Below are positions 16,361 to 24,686 of a DNA stretch of 46,263 bases, piece after piece. Position 1 is the first letter of the stretch; every line of letters starts with the position of its first letter. The DNA comes from Nanobdellota archaeon (GTDB lineage Archaea > Nanobdellota > Nanobdellia > Woesearchaeales > GW2011-AR9). Where the stretch lies: NCBI GenBank assembly GCA_030647325.1, contig JAUSJN010000011.1, positions 1-46,263 on the forward strand, written 5' to 3'. The translations under genes were made by a program, and so were the position numbers. The notes beneath the pieces were generated by a model, which saw only the letters and a program-made list of their open reading frames with translations, did not search any database and was not told the DNA's origin.

Positions 16361-18274
16361 ATGGCTAAAAAATCTAAACAATCTAAGGAAAACCAAGAAT
16401 TACAGCAAGGATTACCCTTACCACCAAATATGCCTGCTCTTCCTCCAGAAATGGAGAAAAAACTCAAAGCTATCAAGGAAAAGTTAGACAAATTCAAAGA
16501 AAAAGTTCTGGAAAAATTTGGAGATTATATCGTAGGCATCACCCTGCTGCCGCCTGAAAAGCCGCAAAAAGAAGGCGAACAGCCTAAAGAAGGAGAAGAA
16601 AAATCCAGTCACTCGGTTCGTGACCTTCCTGGAACGCAAGAGAAAAAGGAAGGTGACGAAAACAAAGTCCAGGTCATGGTCGTCGTTGACGATACCACTT
16701 CGCAGAAGATGACCAAGGATGAATTGTTCAATAAATTCTCTTCCGCCATAAAGCAATTAGCTGAAGAAGTGGATAAGGATATCACTCCCCAATGCGCTCT
16801 TTTGACTGACTTATGGCAGAACTGCTACGACGCTAAGTATGATCTGAACCGGCTTATCTCCATGAGCGCGCCTTTGCATGACACCGGAATGTTGGCGGCC
16901 ATCAAGATCGCAGAGATCCACAAGAGCATGGTCATCAAGAAGTTTGAGAAATATATCCTCAGTTATGTCCTGGCCGGCTCTTTGACGCAGGGAAAAGCTA
17001 CCCCTACCTCTGACATCGACGTATGGATCGTCATCGATGATACTGATGTCAAGAAGATGAGCAGGCTGGAGTTGAAAGATAAATTAAGAGCGATCATCAT
17101 CGGCATGGGTGCAGAAGCCGGGGAGATGACCGGGATCAAAAACAAGTTGAATATCCAAGTCTACATCCTGACTGATTTCTGGGAATCATTGAAAGAAGCA
17201 AATCCCATCATCTTCACCTTGCTGAGGGACGGAGTTCCCTTCTACGACCGCGGTATTTTCATGCCCTGGAAGCAGCTGCTGCGCATGGGCAGAATCAAGC
17301 CCAGCCGGGAAGCGATCGACTTATTCATGAACACCGGAGAGCAAAGCATCAGCCGCGTAAAAGGAAGGCTGAAAGAGATGGGCATGGAAGATACTTATTA
17401 TGCGATCTTAACTCCGTCACAGGCAGCGATCATGTTGTATGGACTTCCACCGCCCACGCCGAGAGAAACGCCTGACGTGCTGGAAGAGATCTTTGTCAAA
17501 AAGGAAAAGATGTTAGAGCCGGAGTATGTCAAAATCTTGCGCAACAATGTCGATATCCGCAAGAAGATTGAGCACGGTGATAAAAAAGAATTGAGCGGAA
17601 CAGAATTAGACAAACTCATCACCGATGCAGAAAAGTTCCTGAAACGCATCAAGGAATTATTTACCGAGATCGAAGCGAAGCACGACGAACGGAGCATCAC
17701 CCTGCTGTATGACGAAGTCATGACCATCATCAGGGATGTCTTAAAACTGGAAGGGATCGAAAAAGTCCAGGATGCGCAATTGATCAAATTTTTTGAAGAT
17801 GAATTGATCAGCACCGGAAAAGTGCCGGCGCGATATCTACGCGACCTGAATGAGATCATCGAGGCCAAGCACAAGCATGACCAGAAGAAATTAACCAAGA
17901 CCGATATAGAAAAAGCACGCAAGGGCAGTTCAGGCTTGTTTAAGTTCTTAGTCGAATACATGCAGCGCAAGCGCGGACAGGAATTGGAGCGAGCCAAAGT
18001 AAGAGTAAAGCACGGCGAGAAGTTCGGAGAAGTCACTTTGATGGACACCGTTGCGTTCGTGATCAACGACTTGGATGCCAAAGAACAGCAGATTGAAAAG
18101 GCGCCTATTCGAGCAGATGGAAGTTTAGGGCCTCTAGAGAAAAGTAATCTCGAGGAGTTCGAGAAGGAGTTAGCAAAAGCAAAATTCCCCAAGCGCGTGT
18201 TTGTGAAAGAGCCTTTGTTTGAAAGCCTGAAAGGCATCTTTGGATCTGATGTAGAAGTATTGCTGCAGTATTAA
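16361..18274 (+). CDS. Nucleotidyltransferase-fold protein with internally duplicated NT module
   Basis: LAGSLTQGKATPTSDIDVWIVIDDTD (Pol beta-type GSx(n)DxD); upstream degenerate copy VQVMVVVDDTTSQKMTKDEL; RBS aggagg. Confidence 0.8.
   Translation: MAKKSKQSKENQELQQGLPLPPNMPALPPEMEKKLKAIKEKLDKFKEKVLEKFGDYIVGITLLPPEKPQKEGEQPKEGEEKSSHSVRDLPGTQEKKEGDENKVQVMVVVDDTTSQKMTKDELFNKFSSAIKQLAEEVDKDITPQCALLTDLWQNCYDAKYDLNRLISMSAPLHDTGMLAAIKIAEIHKSMVIKKFEKYILSYVLAGSLTQGKATPTSDIDVWIVIDDTDVKKMSRLELKDKLRAIIIGMGAEAGEMTGIKNKLNIQVYILTDFWESLKEANPIIFTLLRDGVPFYDRGIFMPWKQLLRMGRIKPSREAIDLFMNTGEQSISRVKGRLKEMGMEDTYYAILTPSQAAIMLYGLPPPTPRETPDVLEEIFVKKEKMLEPEYVKILRNNVDIRKKIEHGDKKELSGTELDKLITDAEKFLKRIKELFTEIEAKHDERSITLLYDEVMTIIRDVLKLEGIEKVQDAQLIKFFEDELISTGKVPARYLRDLNEIIEAKHKHDQKKLTKTDIEKARKGSSGLFKFLVEYMQRKRGQELERAKVRVKHGEKFGEVTLMDTVAFVINDLDAKEQQIEKAPIRADGSLGPLEKSNLEEFEKELAKAKFPKRVFVKEPLFESLKGIFGSDVEVLLQY
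16617..16660. repeat. Imperfect palindrome within the NT-gene linker
   Basis: TTCGTGACCTTCCT (16617..16630) and AGGAAGGTGACGAA (16647..16660), 13 of 14 positions pair. Confidence 0.8.
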
Positions 18275-18294
18275 ATGATTTAGAGGAGGACAAA

Positions 18295-18780
18295 ATGGAA
18301 ATTCAAGAAGGACAGATCAACACAGAACGATGGTGGTATAATCGCAGTTCAAGATTATATTTTTTAAGTACAGAGAATGATCCATGTCAAGAATACCGAG
18401 GTACCCTGGTCGCAGGAGACTTTGTGAGATCAAGTTTTTTACAAGTACGGAATGGAGTGCCTTTCAAGTCAGGACTGCAGGAAGTGATCTATTTCTCATT
18501 TTCAAATATCAGAGAGGATTTATCCATAGAAAATGAGACGGTTATGTTTGATCCTTTAACAGGAGTATATCAGATTGACGCGCAAAAATGGAAACATACT
18601 GAAAAGGGCATGCGTTTTCAAGATTTAGAAGATTCTGTCGCTCCGCATATTCTGCATCACAAAGAAAGACTTTATACCGCACCTACCATGAGATCAGAAG
18701 AGCTTGATCCATTGTTCAACATTCTTGGCGAATTACAGAAGGCAAGAAAAGAAAGGAACAGGGGCATGTGGTGGTTGTAA
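18295..18780 (+). CDS. Hypothetical protein (161 aa)
   Basis: ORF with RBS (gaggagga) directly after the NT gene. Confidence 0.65.
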   Translation: MEIQEGQINTERWWYNRSSRLYFLSTENDPCQEYRGTLVAGDFVRSSFLQVRNGVPFKSGLQEVIYFSFSNIREDLSIENETVMFDPLTGVYQIDAQKWKHTEKGMRFQDLEDSVAPHILHHKERLYTAPTMRSEELDPLFNILGELQKARKERNRGMWWL

Positions 18781-18781
18781 A

Positions 18782-19108
18782 ATGAAATATAAACCTACAG
18801 TAGACAGTGGAAAAGTTACGAGATATGAATTTACAGTAGACAGTAAAGAAGTGCTGGCGCAAAAAGGAGATTTTTCTTTTGTAGTTGGGATAACCAAAGG
18901 AGTGGATCCTAACCAAGTGCGTAGCGCATTGGATCAAATATCTCCCAATATAGGTTACGCCACCTATATGAGGGTGTTAAACAATCTAGGCTGTGTGACT
19001 GACCAGAAAACCTGGGCGGAACAATTTGGCGGAAAGATACCTCCCGGATTAGAAAAATTAGTATATAGCATCCATCCTAATATACCAAGATGGCGCAATG
19101 TGGATTGA
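18782..19108 (+). CDS. Hypothetical protein (108 aa)
   Basis: ATG at 18782, one base after the upstream stop. Confidence 0.6.
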   Translation: MKYKPTVDSGKVTRYEFTVDSKEVLAQKGDFSFVVGITKGVDPNQVRSALDQISPNIGYATYMRVLNNLGCVTDQKTWAEQFGGKIPPGLEKLVYSIHPNIPRWRNVD

Positions 19109-19110
19109 AG

Positions 19111-19500
19111 ATGAATTGGGAAACATACAAAGGGAATAATCCTGCCGTTGAAGGAGGGGAAGGATTTTGGACAGATACTCCTTACAAATTGCCTTTGATA
19201 GGTCATCCCATAAAAGGTTTCTTTAATATTGAAGGAACACGTATCAATGCTATAGGCCACGTCTGGTTACCTGAACAAGAAGAGCCGGGATTTTCTTATT
19301 ATCTCTTTGACAGAAGCGGAGAAATTTACAGCCTGCACGAGACCAGAAGGATTGTCACTCATTTTCAAGAAAAAATCAAGGGGGATCTTTCTGAAAAATT
19401 GATTATCTTAGCGATGGATTTCCGAAAGAAATATCCAGAGTATCAACGATTCTTAGATCATTGCATGCATGATGTACAAAAATCAACAGAGAAAAGATAA
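19111..19500 (+). CDS. Hypothetical protein (129 aa)
   Basis: ATG at 19111 immediately after the upstream stop; alternative start 19090. Confidence 0.6.
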   Translation: MNWETYKGNNPAVEGGEGFWTDTPYKLPLIGHPIKGFFNIEGTRINAIGHVWLPEQEEPGFSYYLFDRSGEIYSLHETRRIVTHFQEKIKGDLSEKLIILAMDFRKKYPEYQRFLDHCMHDVQKSTEKR

Positions 19501-19512
19501 AAACATCCTGAT

Positions 19513-20361
19513 CTATTTTTGAATCACATAGAATAATTCATTGGGAAATTCCAGAATCGTATATTCATATCCCAATCTTTTGCACAACCATTCCATCCAG
19601 CTTCGTCGGGGAGCAGTCATCTTTTTGCCGCTCATGGTCTTAGTGGCGAAACTTACCACGATATATCTGGCCGGAATTCTCTTCAGTAATTCTTCGGTTC
19701 TTTTATGCCCTTTTCCCTGATCGATGACATCGGTCATCTTGAAGAGCAAGCAAAGGTCTGCTTTCGGCAAAGTTATAGTAAGGATGTCTGCGACCATCGC
19801 TTTTCCGGTAAAAGAAGGATTTTCTTTCTTTAGTAAAGCGAAGTACTTATTGATCGCTTCGATCTCTTCTTCGTCAATGTCATACGCATAGTAGGTGCAT
19901 CCTTTCAGTTTCAGATATGAAAAGGAAAAAGGATTGATGCCGCAGCCAAGATCAAGGATCGTTTTTGGTTTTCCGCTGATCGCAAATATCTTAGAGTATA
20001 ATGGCTCGTAGATAGGCAAGCGTTCCTGGGTAGAGGAATGAGTAGAAAGGATCTGCTGGATAAGAGCAGCTCTGGTCGCGGATGGCGCTTTCAGTAATAC
20101 CTCAACGATGCTTTTCCGTTCTTTCGCATCATCGCGGAAAAGACCGTAGACTCTTCTCAGCTGGGCGCGAACATATTTAATTACCGAAACATAGGCTTTT
20201 GATCTAGAGTTAAATTTTTCTTGCAAAGATTTCAGCAAGGCAGGTTCCTGATGAAGATATTTTATCAGGTAGCGCTCTACAAAATCATCATCGATGCTCT
20301 GCAATTCTTTTTTTTTCTTGATATCTTCAATAAGGACAGCGATTTTTCCTTTTTCTAACAT
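19513..20361 (-). CDS. Arm/FmrO-family 16S rRNA methyltransferase homologue (RmtB-like)
   Basis: STHSSTQERLPIYEPLYSKIF...TILDLGCGINPFSFSYL...DLCLLFKMTDVIDQ...YIVVSFATKTMSGKKMTAPRRSWMEWL...NELFYVIQK matches the RmtB layout (HASTKERL, DIACGLNPLAL, DLALIFKLLPLLE, MAVSFPTRSLGGRGKGM, TELIYLIKK). Confidence 0.85.
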   Translation of the reverse strand: MLEKGKIAVLIEDIKKKKELQSIDDDFVERYLIKYLHQEPALLKSLQEKFNSRSKAYVSVIKYVRAQLRRVYGLFRDDAKERKSIVEVLLKAPSATRAALIQQILSTHSSTQERLPIYEPLYSKIFAISGKPKTILDLGCGINPFSFSYLKLKGCTYYAYDIDEEEIEAINKYFALLKKENPSFTGKAMVADILTITLPKADLCLLFKMTDVIDQGKGHKRTEELLKRIPARYIVVSFATKTMSGKKMTAPRRSWMEWLCKRLGYEYTILEFPNELFYVIQK

Positions 20362-20422
20362 ACCCGAGATAAATACTCCTCGTTATAAAAAGCTTTTTAA
20401 AGCAGAAAAGAATAAGTAGGCT

Positions 20423-21076
20423 ATGGAAAAAAGCTGGAAACTGCGGTGGAAAAAAGCATGGCAGTTCTTTTGGCATAGTGATTCTTTTGCCAGCTGGGTG
20501 GCTAATGTAGTTGTAGCATTCTTAGTGATCAGGTATATTCTCTATCCTGTACTGGGAATCGTCTTGGGGACCAGTTTCCCGATCGTGGCAGTGGTCAGTG
20601 AAAGCATGGAGCATGGACTGCATGACGGAAAATTATGTGGAAATCATTATGACAATTTTAAGGGATCATTTGACAATTATTGGGAAGTATGCGGAAGCTG
20701 GTATGAAGAACAGGGGATATACAAACAGCAATTTAGAGCTTTTCCTTTTCCCAACGGTTTTGATAAAGGTGATGTTATCCTGCTTTGGAGAGCAAATAGG
20801 GATAATCTTGAAGTAGGCGATATTTTAATCTTTCAAGGAAACAGGCCGCAGCCATTGATCCATAGGGTAGTAAAGACCTGGGAAGAGAGCGGTGAGCAGT
20901 TCTATCAGACCAAAGGAGACCACAACGGCGGTATCATCACCGGCGAGGGCGGGGAAGAGCAGATCAGCGAAGAGAGGATTTATGGGCAGGGCCTGCTGCG
21001 AGTACCTTATCTAGGCTGGGTGAAGATCTTGTTTGTGGACTTAGTTAGGCCGTTAGGATGGAATATACAAAGGTAA
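20423..21076 (+). CDS. Signal peptidase I, archaeal/ER (S26B) type
   Basis: VAVVSESMEHGL (catalytic Ser), GDILIFQGNRPQPLIHRVV (catalytic His), TKGDHNGG. Confidence 0.9.
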   Translation: MEKSWKLRWKKAWQFFWHSDSFASWVANVVVAFLVIRYILYPVLGIVLGTSFPIVAVVSESMEHGLHDGKLCGNHYDNFKGSFDNYWEVCGSWYEEQGIYKQQFRAFPFPNGFDKGDVILLWRANRDNLEVGDILIFQGNRPQPLIHRVVKTWEESGEQFYQTKGDHNGGIITGEGGEEQISEERIYGQGLLRVPYLGWVKILFVDLVRPLGWNIQR

Positions 21077-21143
21077 ACTATATAAATAACCAACTGATTT
21101 CTGAATAAAATAACAAGAGCTTATACAGCTCAGGTGAAGATAT

Positions 21144-21455
21144 ATGTTCTGTCCGACATGCGGTTCAATATTGCGGCCGAAAGATAAGGCCGGAAAGAAA
21201 GTTCTTTTCTGCAGCTGCGGCTTTACGAAAGCTCCGGATGAAGAGACTACCGAGCTGAAAGAAAAGGTAAAGGGATCTAAAAAGATTGAAGTTTTAGAGC
21301 AGCTAGAGACCAATCCTAAGATCAAGACCCCTTGCCCTAAATGCGTGAATAAAATAGCGTACTTCTGGACCCAACAAACCCGAGGCGCAGACGAACCGGA
21401 AACCAGATTCTTTAAGTGCACCAAATGCAATTATACCTGGAGAGAATATTCATAA
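21144..21455 (+). CDS. tfs: Transcription factor S (RpoM/TFIIS-like)
   Basis: Two zinc ribbons; CPKCVNKIAYFWTQQTRGADEPETRFFKCTKCNYTWREYS with the DE cleavage-stimulation loop. Confidence 0.92.
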   Translation: MFCPTCGSILRPKDKAGKKVLFCSCGFTKAPDEETTELKEKVKGSKKIEVLEQLETNPKIKTPCPKCVNKIAYFWTQQTRGADEPETRFFKCTKCNYTWREYS

Positions 21456-21967
21456 TGGCCTCGCCAAAGGAAATGCTAGCCAAGATCGATAAAAGTAAAG
21501 AGTGCAAGGCCTGGAAACAAAAGCATCCCAAAGGGTATCTTTCTCATTTCTTTTGTCCCATCAGTGTTGATTGTGAATTGAAAAGTGACTGGGAAATAGG
21601 CTTCTATGATCCTGATTCAGAAAAGATGACTGTATTTGCGTGCGGTGAGAAAGTAACCGTAAAAGAGAATGAGGATGATGTTTTTAAGAAACCAGAGCAG
21701 CGGGTGGAAGAACTGGATATCGACCCAGTGAAGATTGATTTTGCCAAAGCAGTAGATGTTTTTGCCGAACGGGTGGAAGAATTATTTCCCAAAGCAGGCC
21801 GAGGGGACGGATTTGTGATCCTACAGAATTTAGACCAAAAGCCATTATGGAACCTTACGTTTATCACCAGAGATATAAAGTTCATCAACATTAAGATCAA
21901 TGCAGAAACAGGAAAGATAGATTCTCATCTGAGCATGGATATGATCGACAAAGGACAGAAATACTAA
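21455..21967 (+). CDS. Hypothetical protein, possibly PepSY-like
   Basis: ATG overlaps the tfs stop (TAATG); ORF 170 aa. Confidence 0.65.
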   Translation: MASPKEMLAKIDKSKECKAWKQKHPKGYLSHFFCPISVDCELKSDWEIGFYDPDSEKMTVFACGEKVTVKENEDDVFKKPEQRVEELDIDPVKIDFAKAVDVFAERVEELFPKAGRGDGFVILQNLDQKPLWNLTFITRDIKFINIKINAETGKIDSHLSMDMIDKGQKY

Positions 21968-22074
21968 TCTCTTTTTTTGATAGCAATTATTGAAAGAGTA
22001 TAGTTTCCATATCAACAGTCCTTATATACTTCAACGCTTTCTTTTTTTAAGATAGGTGTTTAAAAGAGAGGTAA

Positions 22075-22126
22075 CGAAGGATTACATCCTTCGGGACCTT
22101 TTTTGAGTGCAAAAGCGCTCAAAAAG
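22075..22126 (+). promoter_or_regulatory. Two consecutive hairpins in the leader of the 61-aa ORF
   Basis: CGAAGGA-TTACA-TCCTTCG (22075..22093); TTTTTTGAGTGC-AAAA-GCGCTCAAAAAG (22099..22126), directly before SD aggtga. Confidence 0.7.
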
Positions 22127-22141
22127 AGGTGATAGATTTTT

Positions 22142-22327
22142 ATGTCTAAATCTACGACTAAAAAAATTTCTTTTAAAGGACAAGCCAAGTGCAAGAAGCT
22201 AGAAGTATTTTTTCCTGAAGACATCTCACCTTTAGATGAGAAGTCAAATCACTCCGTTCCATTCCAGAAGAATGCTCCGAACAATGGTGAGGTTGGTGAC
22301 GTTCCTAGCGGAACGAAAGAAGAATAA
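22142..22327 (+). CDS. Hypothetical 61-aa protein
   Basis: RBS gaggtga upstream of ATG; C-terminal half encoded by palindrome-rich DNA. Confidence 0.5.
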   Translation: MSKSTTKKISFKGQAKCKKLEVFFPEDISPLDEKSNHSVPFQKNAPNNGEVGDVPSGTKEE

Positions 22328-22330
22328 ATC

Positions 22331-22975
22331 TTATTGATATCCGTATAATTCGTTCACTTCTTGTTGGATTTCTTTGGCGATGACTTCTATTGATTGAGAT
22401 CCGTCGATCACCACTATCTTTTCCGAAGAGCTTAATTTTTGCAGGGTAAGAAGATACTTCTCACGGACTTTCTCTTGAAAAGTAAGAGCTTCAAAATACT
22501 CCTGAGTCCGCTGTGAGTCTTTTCCCATCCTCTGTTGAGCTTTCTCCACCGGAGTATCCAGAAAAATAGTCAGGTCGGGAATCCTCATCTCCTGATGGAG
22601 TTCGATCAATTCATCTATATCCTTGCCCTGCGCAGATTGATAGGCGATAGTGGAATGCTTATATCGGTCAGAGATCACCTGCAGACCTAAACGCAGACTT
22701 GGGACGATGAGATTATCGTGATGCCATTGCCGATCTTTGATGAAAAGGCCAGCCCAATAGTCTGGATCGTTGATGATCTCTTCCCCAGGCAATAAACTAC
22801 CGTTCAGCCGACGGCGGAGTTCCTTACCATAAGGAGATAATTGGGTCGGTTCACGGGTAAGCACCGGAACATTTTTTTTAAGTTTATCAAAAAGGTATTT
22901 CACTAGCAACGGCCCCTGTGTGCTGGTGCCGGCGCCATCTATCCCTTCTAATACTATAAACTTGCCTTCGTCCAC
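22331..22975 (-). CDS. tmk: Thymidylate kinase
   Basis: FIVLEGIDGAGTSTQ P-loop, TREPTQLSPYGKELRRRL, SDRYKHSTIAYQ. Confidence 0.93.
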   Translation of the reverse strand: MDEGKFIVLEGIDGAGTSTQGPLLVKYLFDKLKKNVPVLTREPTQLSPYGKELRRRLNGSLLPGEEIINDPDYWAGLFIKDRQWHHDNLIVPSLRLGLQVISDRYKHSTIAYQSAQGKDIDELIELHQEMRIPDLTIFLDTPVEKAQQRMGKDSQRTQEYFEALTFQEKVREKYLLTLQKLSSSEKIVVIDGSQSIEVIAKEIQQEVNELYGYQ

Positions 22976-22991
22976 TCTATCACCTTACTGA

Positions 22992-23516
22992 TTATGGAAC
23001 TATCTTTTTATACGTCACAAACGAATATCCTTGCTTATCTTCCCGTTTCTTCTCTTCCCATTGCGCTAAATCTATTTTCGGGAAATAACGCATATTTTTA
23101 CCCGGCGGAACTTGCTGATCAACGTGAGTTATCTCCAAGGAAGTCGCATAGGGCATGGCCGCTTCATAGACTTGCTGCCCGCCGCCGATGAAAATCTTGG
23201 AGTAATCAATCCCACCGCTGTGGACACTTCGTTCCTGTAAAACATCAAGAGCATCTTCTAAAGAACGCGCAACGTATACTCCTTTCTCACCGAATGAAAG
23301 ATTGTTGGTAAGCACCACATTATGCCGGTTGGGGAGAGGACGGAATTTCTGTGGGATTGATTCATAGGTGACTCGCCCCATAACGACGGGATGAGGCGTG
23401 GTCAATTTTGCAAAACGTCTCATATCTTCCGGTAATCTCCAAGGGATTTTCCCTTCTATGCCGATGACATTATTCTGCGAAACTGCGGCTATCAAGATTA
23501 TTTCTGGTTGTTTCAT
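22992..23516 (-). CDS. folA: Dihydrofolate reductase
   Basis: IILIAAVSQNNVIGIEGKIPWRLPEDMRRFAKLT...VVMGRVTYESIP; RBS ggaggag upstream of ATG 23516. Confidence 0.93.
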   Translation of the reverse strand: MKQPEIILIAAVSQNNVIGIEGKIPWRLPEDMRRFAKLTTPHPVVMGRVTYESIPQKFRPLPNRHNVVLTNNLSFGEKGVYVARSLEDALDVLQERSVHSGGIDYSKIFIGGGQQVYEAAMPYATSLEITHVDQQVPPGKNMRYFPKIDLAQWEEKKREDKQGYSFVTYKKIVP

Positions 23517-23608
23517 GTTTTCTCCTCCTGTCAAAATAGGACCGGCAAAATTTGCCAGCCTAATTTTGATCACGCAAGAAATGAGATAGTTTTCTCATTT
23601 CTCCGCGT

Positions 23609-24475
23609 TTATACTGCGATCGGGAATTTGATGAAGGGATGATGTTGATAATCAATAACTTTTGTATTGGTGTACTGCCAATCAAAGATGGAACTGAAAT
23701 TTTCTGTCTTAAGAGAGGGCAAAGGATATGGTTTTCTGCTGGCCTGTTCTTCTGCGCCTTTCGCATGATTTACATAGATCTGGGTATCACTTAGGTTGCC
23801 GACCAGCGTCCCTTCTTTATATCCGGTCTCTTTTGCCAGCAGATGAAGTAAAGTAGCATAACTGGCAATATTAAATGGCAGGCCCAGCATCACATCGACT
23901 GAACGTTGATTCCAGGCAAGATGAAGTTTCCTGTCAAAAATATCCACCTGAAAACTATAATGGCAAGGCGGCAGGCCCATCTGATCCAATTGAACAGGAT
24001 TCCAAGCTGAAACGATCATCCTTCTATCATGGGGATTAGTTTTTATGGTCTTTACTAAGGTAGCAAGTTGATCGACACCTTGACCGGTGTAATCAGCATC
24101 TAAACCTTTATACTCAGCGCCGAAATGCCGCCACTGAAAGCCGTAAATAGGACCTAAGTCGCACTCCTCGGCCATCTTTCTTTTTGTTTCTGGATCCTGG
24201 CCGTAGGGAACTTTCTGCGGATTACACCATTCATTCCAGATAGGATTTTTCCGCTCATGTAACCAGCGCTTATCAGTCAAACCTTTCATAAAAAATTCTA
24301 ACTCTGAACTCACATTCTCATATTTAACTTTTTTCGTGGTCAGCAAAGGAAAGCCATCGGCCATATCATGCTCAAATTTTTCTCCAAAAATAGTCAGGGT
24401 ATCTACACCAGTACGATTCTCTTTTCGCACTCCCTTTTTGAGAACTCTCTTAACGATTTCTAAGTAAGCATCCAT
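23609..24475 (-). CDS. thyA: Thymidylate synthase
   Basis: RTGVDTLTIFG, GPIYGFQWRHFG, LPPCHYSFQ, RSVDVMLGLPFNIASYATLLHLLA. Confidence 0.95.
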   Translation of the reverse strand: MDAYLEIVKRVLKKGVRKENRTGVDTLTIFGEKFEHDMADGFPLLTTKKVKYENVSSELEFFMKGLTDKRWLHERKNPIWNEWCNPQKVPYGQDPETKRKMAEECDLGPIYGFQWRHFGAEYKGLDADYTGQGVDQLATLVKTIKTNPHDRRMIVSAWNPVQLDQMGLPPCHYSFQVDIFDRKLHLAWNQRSVDVMLGLPFNIASYATLLHLLAKETGYKEGTLVGNLSDTQIYVNHAKGAEEQASRKPYPLPSLKTENFSSIFDWQYTNTKVIDYQHHPFIKFPIAV

Positions 24476-24567
24476 CTCAAAGAGAGAAAAATAACGTCTT
24501 TAAAACCATTTAGGAGCTGGAAAATAGTAATTAAAATTCATTATCACTAGAAAGTAATTTATATTAT

Positions 24568-24686
24568 TTCCAACACTTTCTCTCCCAACCTTTTGATAAA
24601 AGGTTGATCAAAATCACTCAAGTGGGACTTCACTACGTTCAATCCCACGACTTCTTCCTATTAAATACATTCCAACACCTTCTCTC
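24568..24686 (-). repeat. 102-bp direct-repeat unit with two palindromes at the 3' end of the DUF167 gene
   Basis: TTCCAACAC(T/C)TTCTCTC at 24568..24584 and 24670..24686 (16 of 17 identical); hairpins CAACCTTTT-GAT-AAAAGGTTG (24586..24606) and GTGGGA...TCCCAC (24622..24648). Confidence 0.8.

Noticed and set aside
17398-18237. 279-aa minus-strand ORF opposite the nucleotidyltransferase gene
   Set aside because: Shadow ORF with Ser-rich composition and no motifs; the + strand gene is well supported
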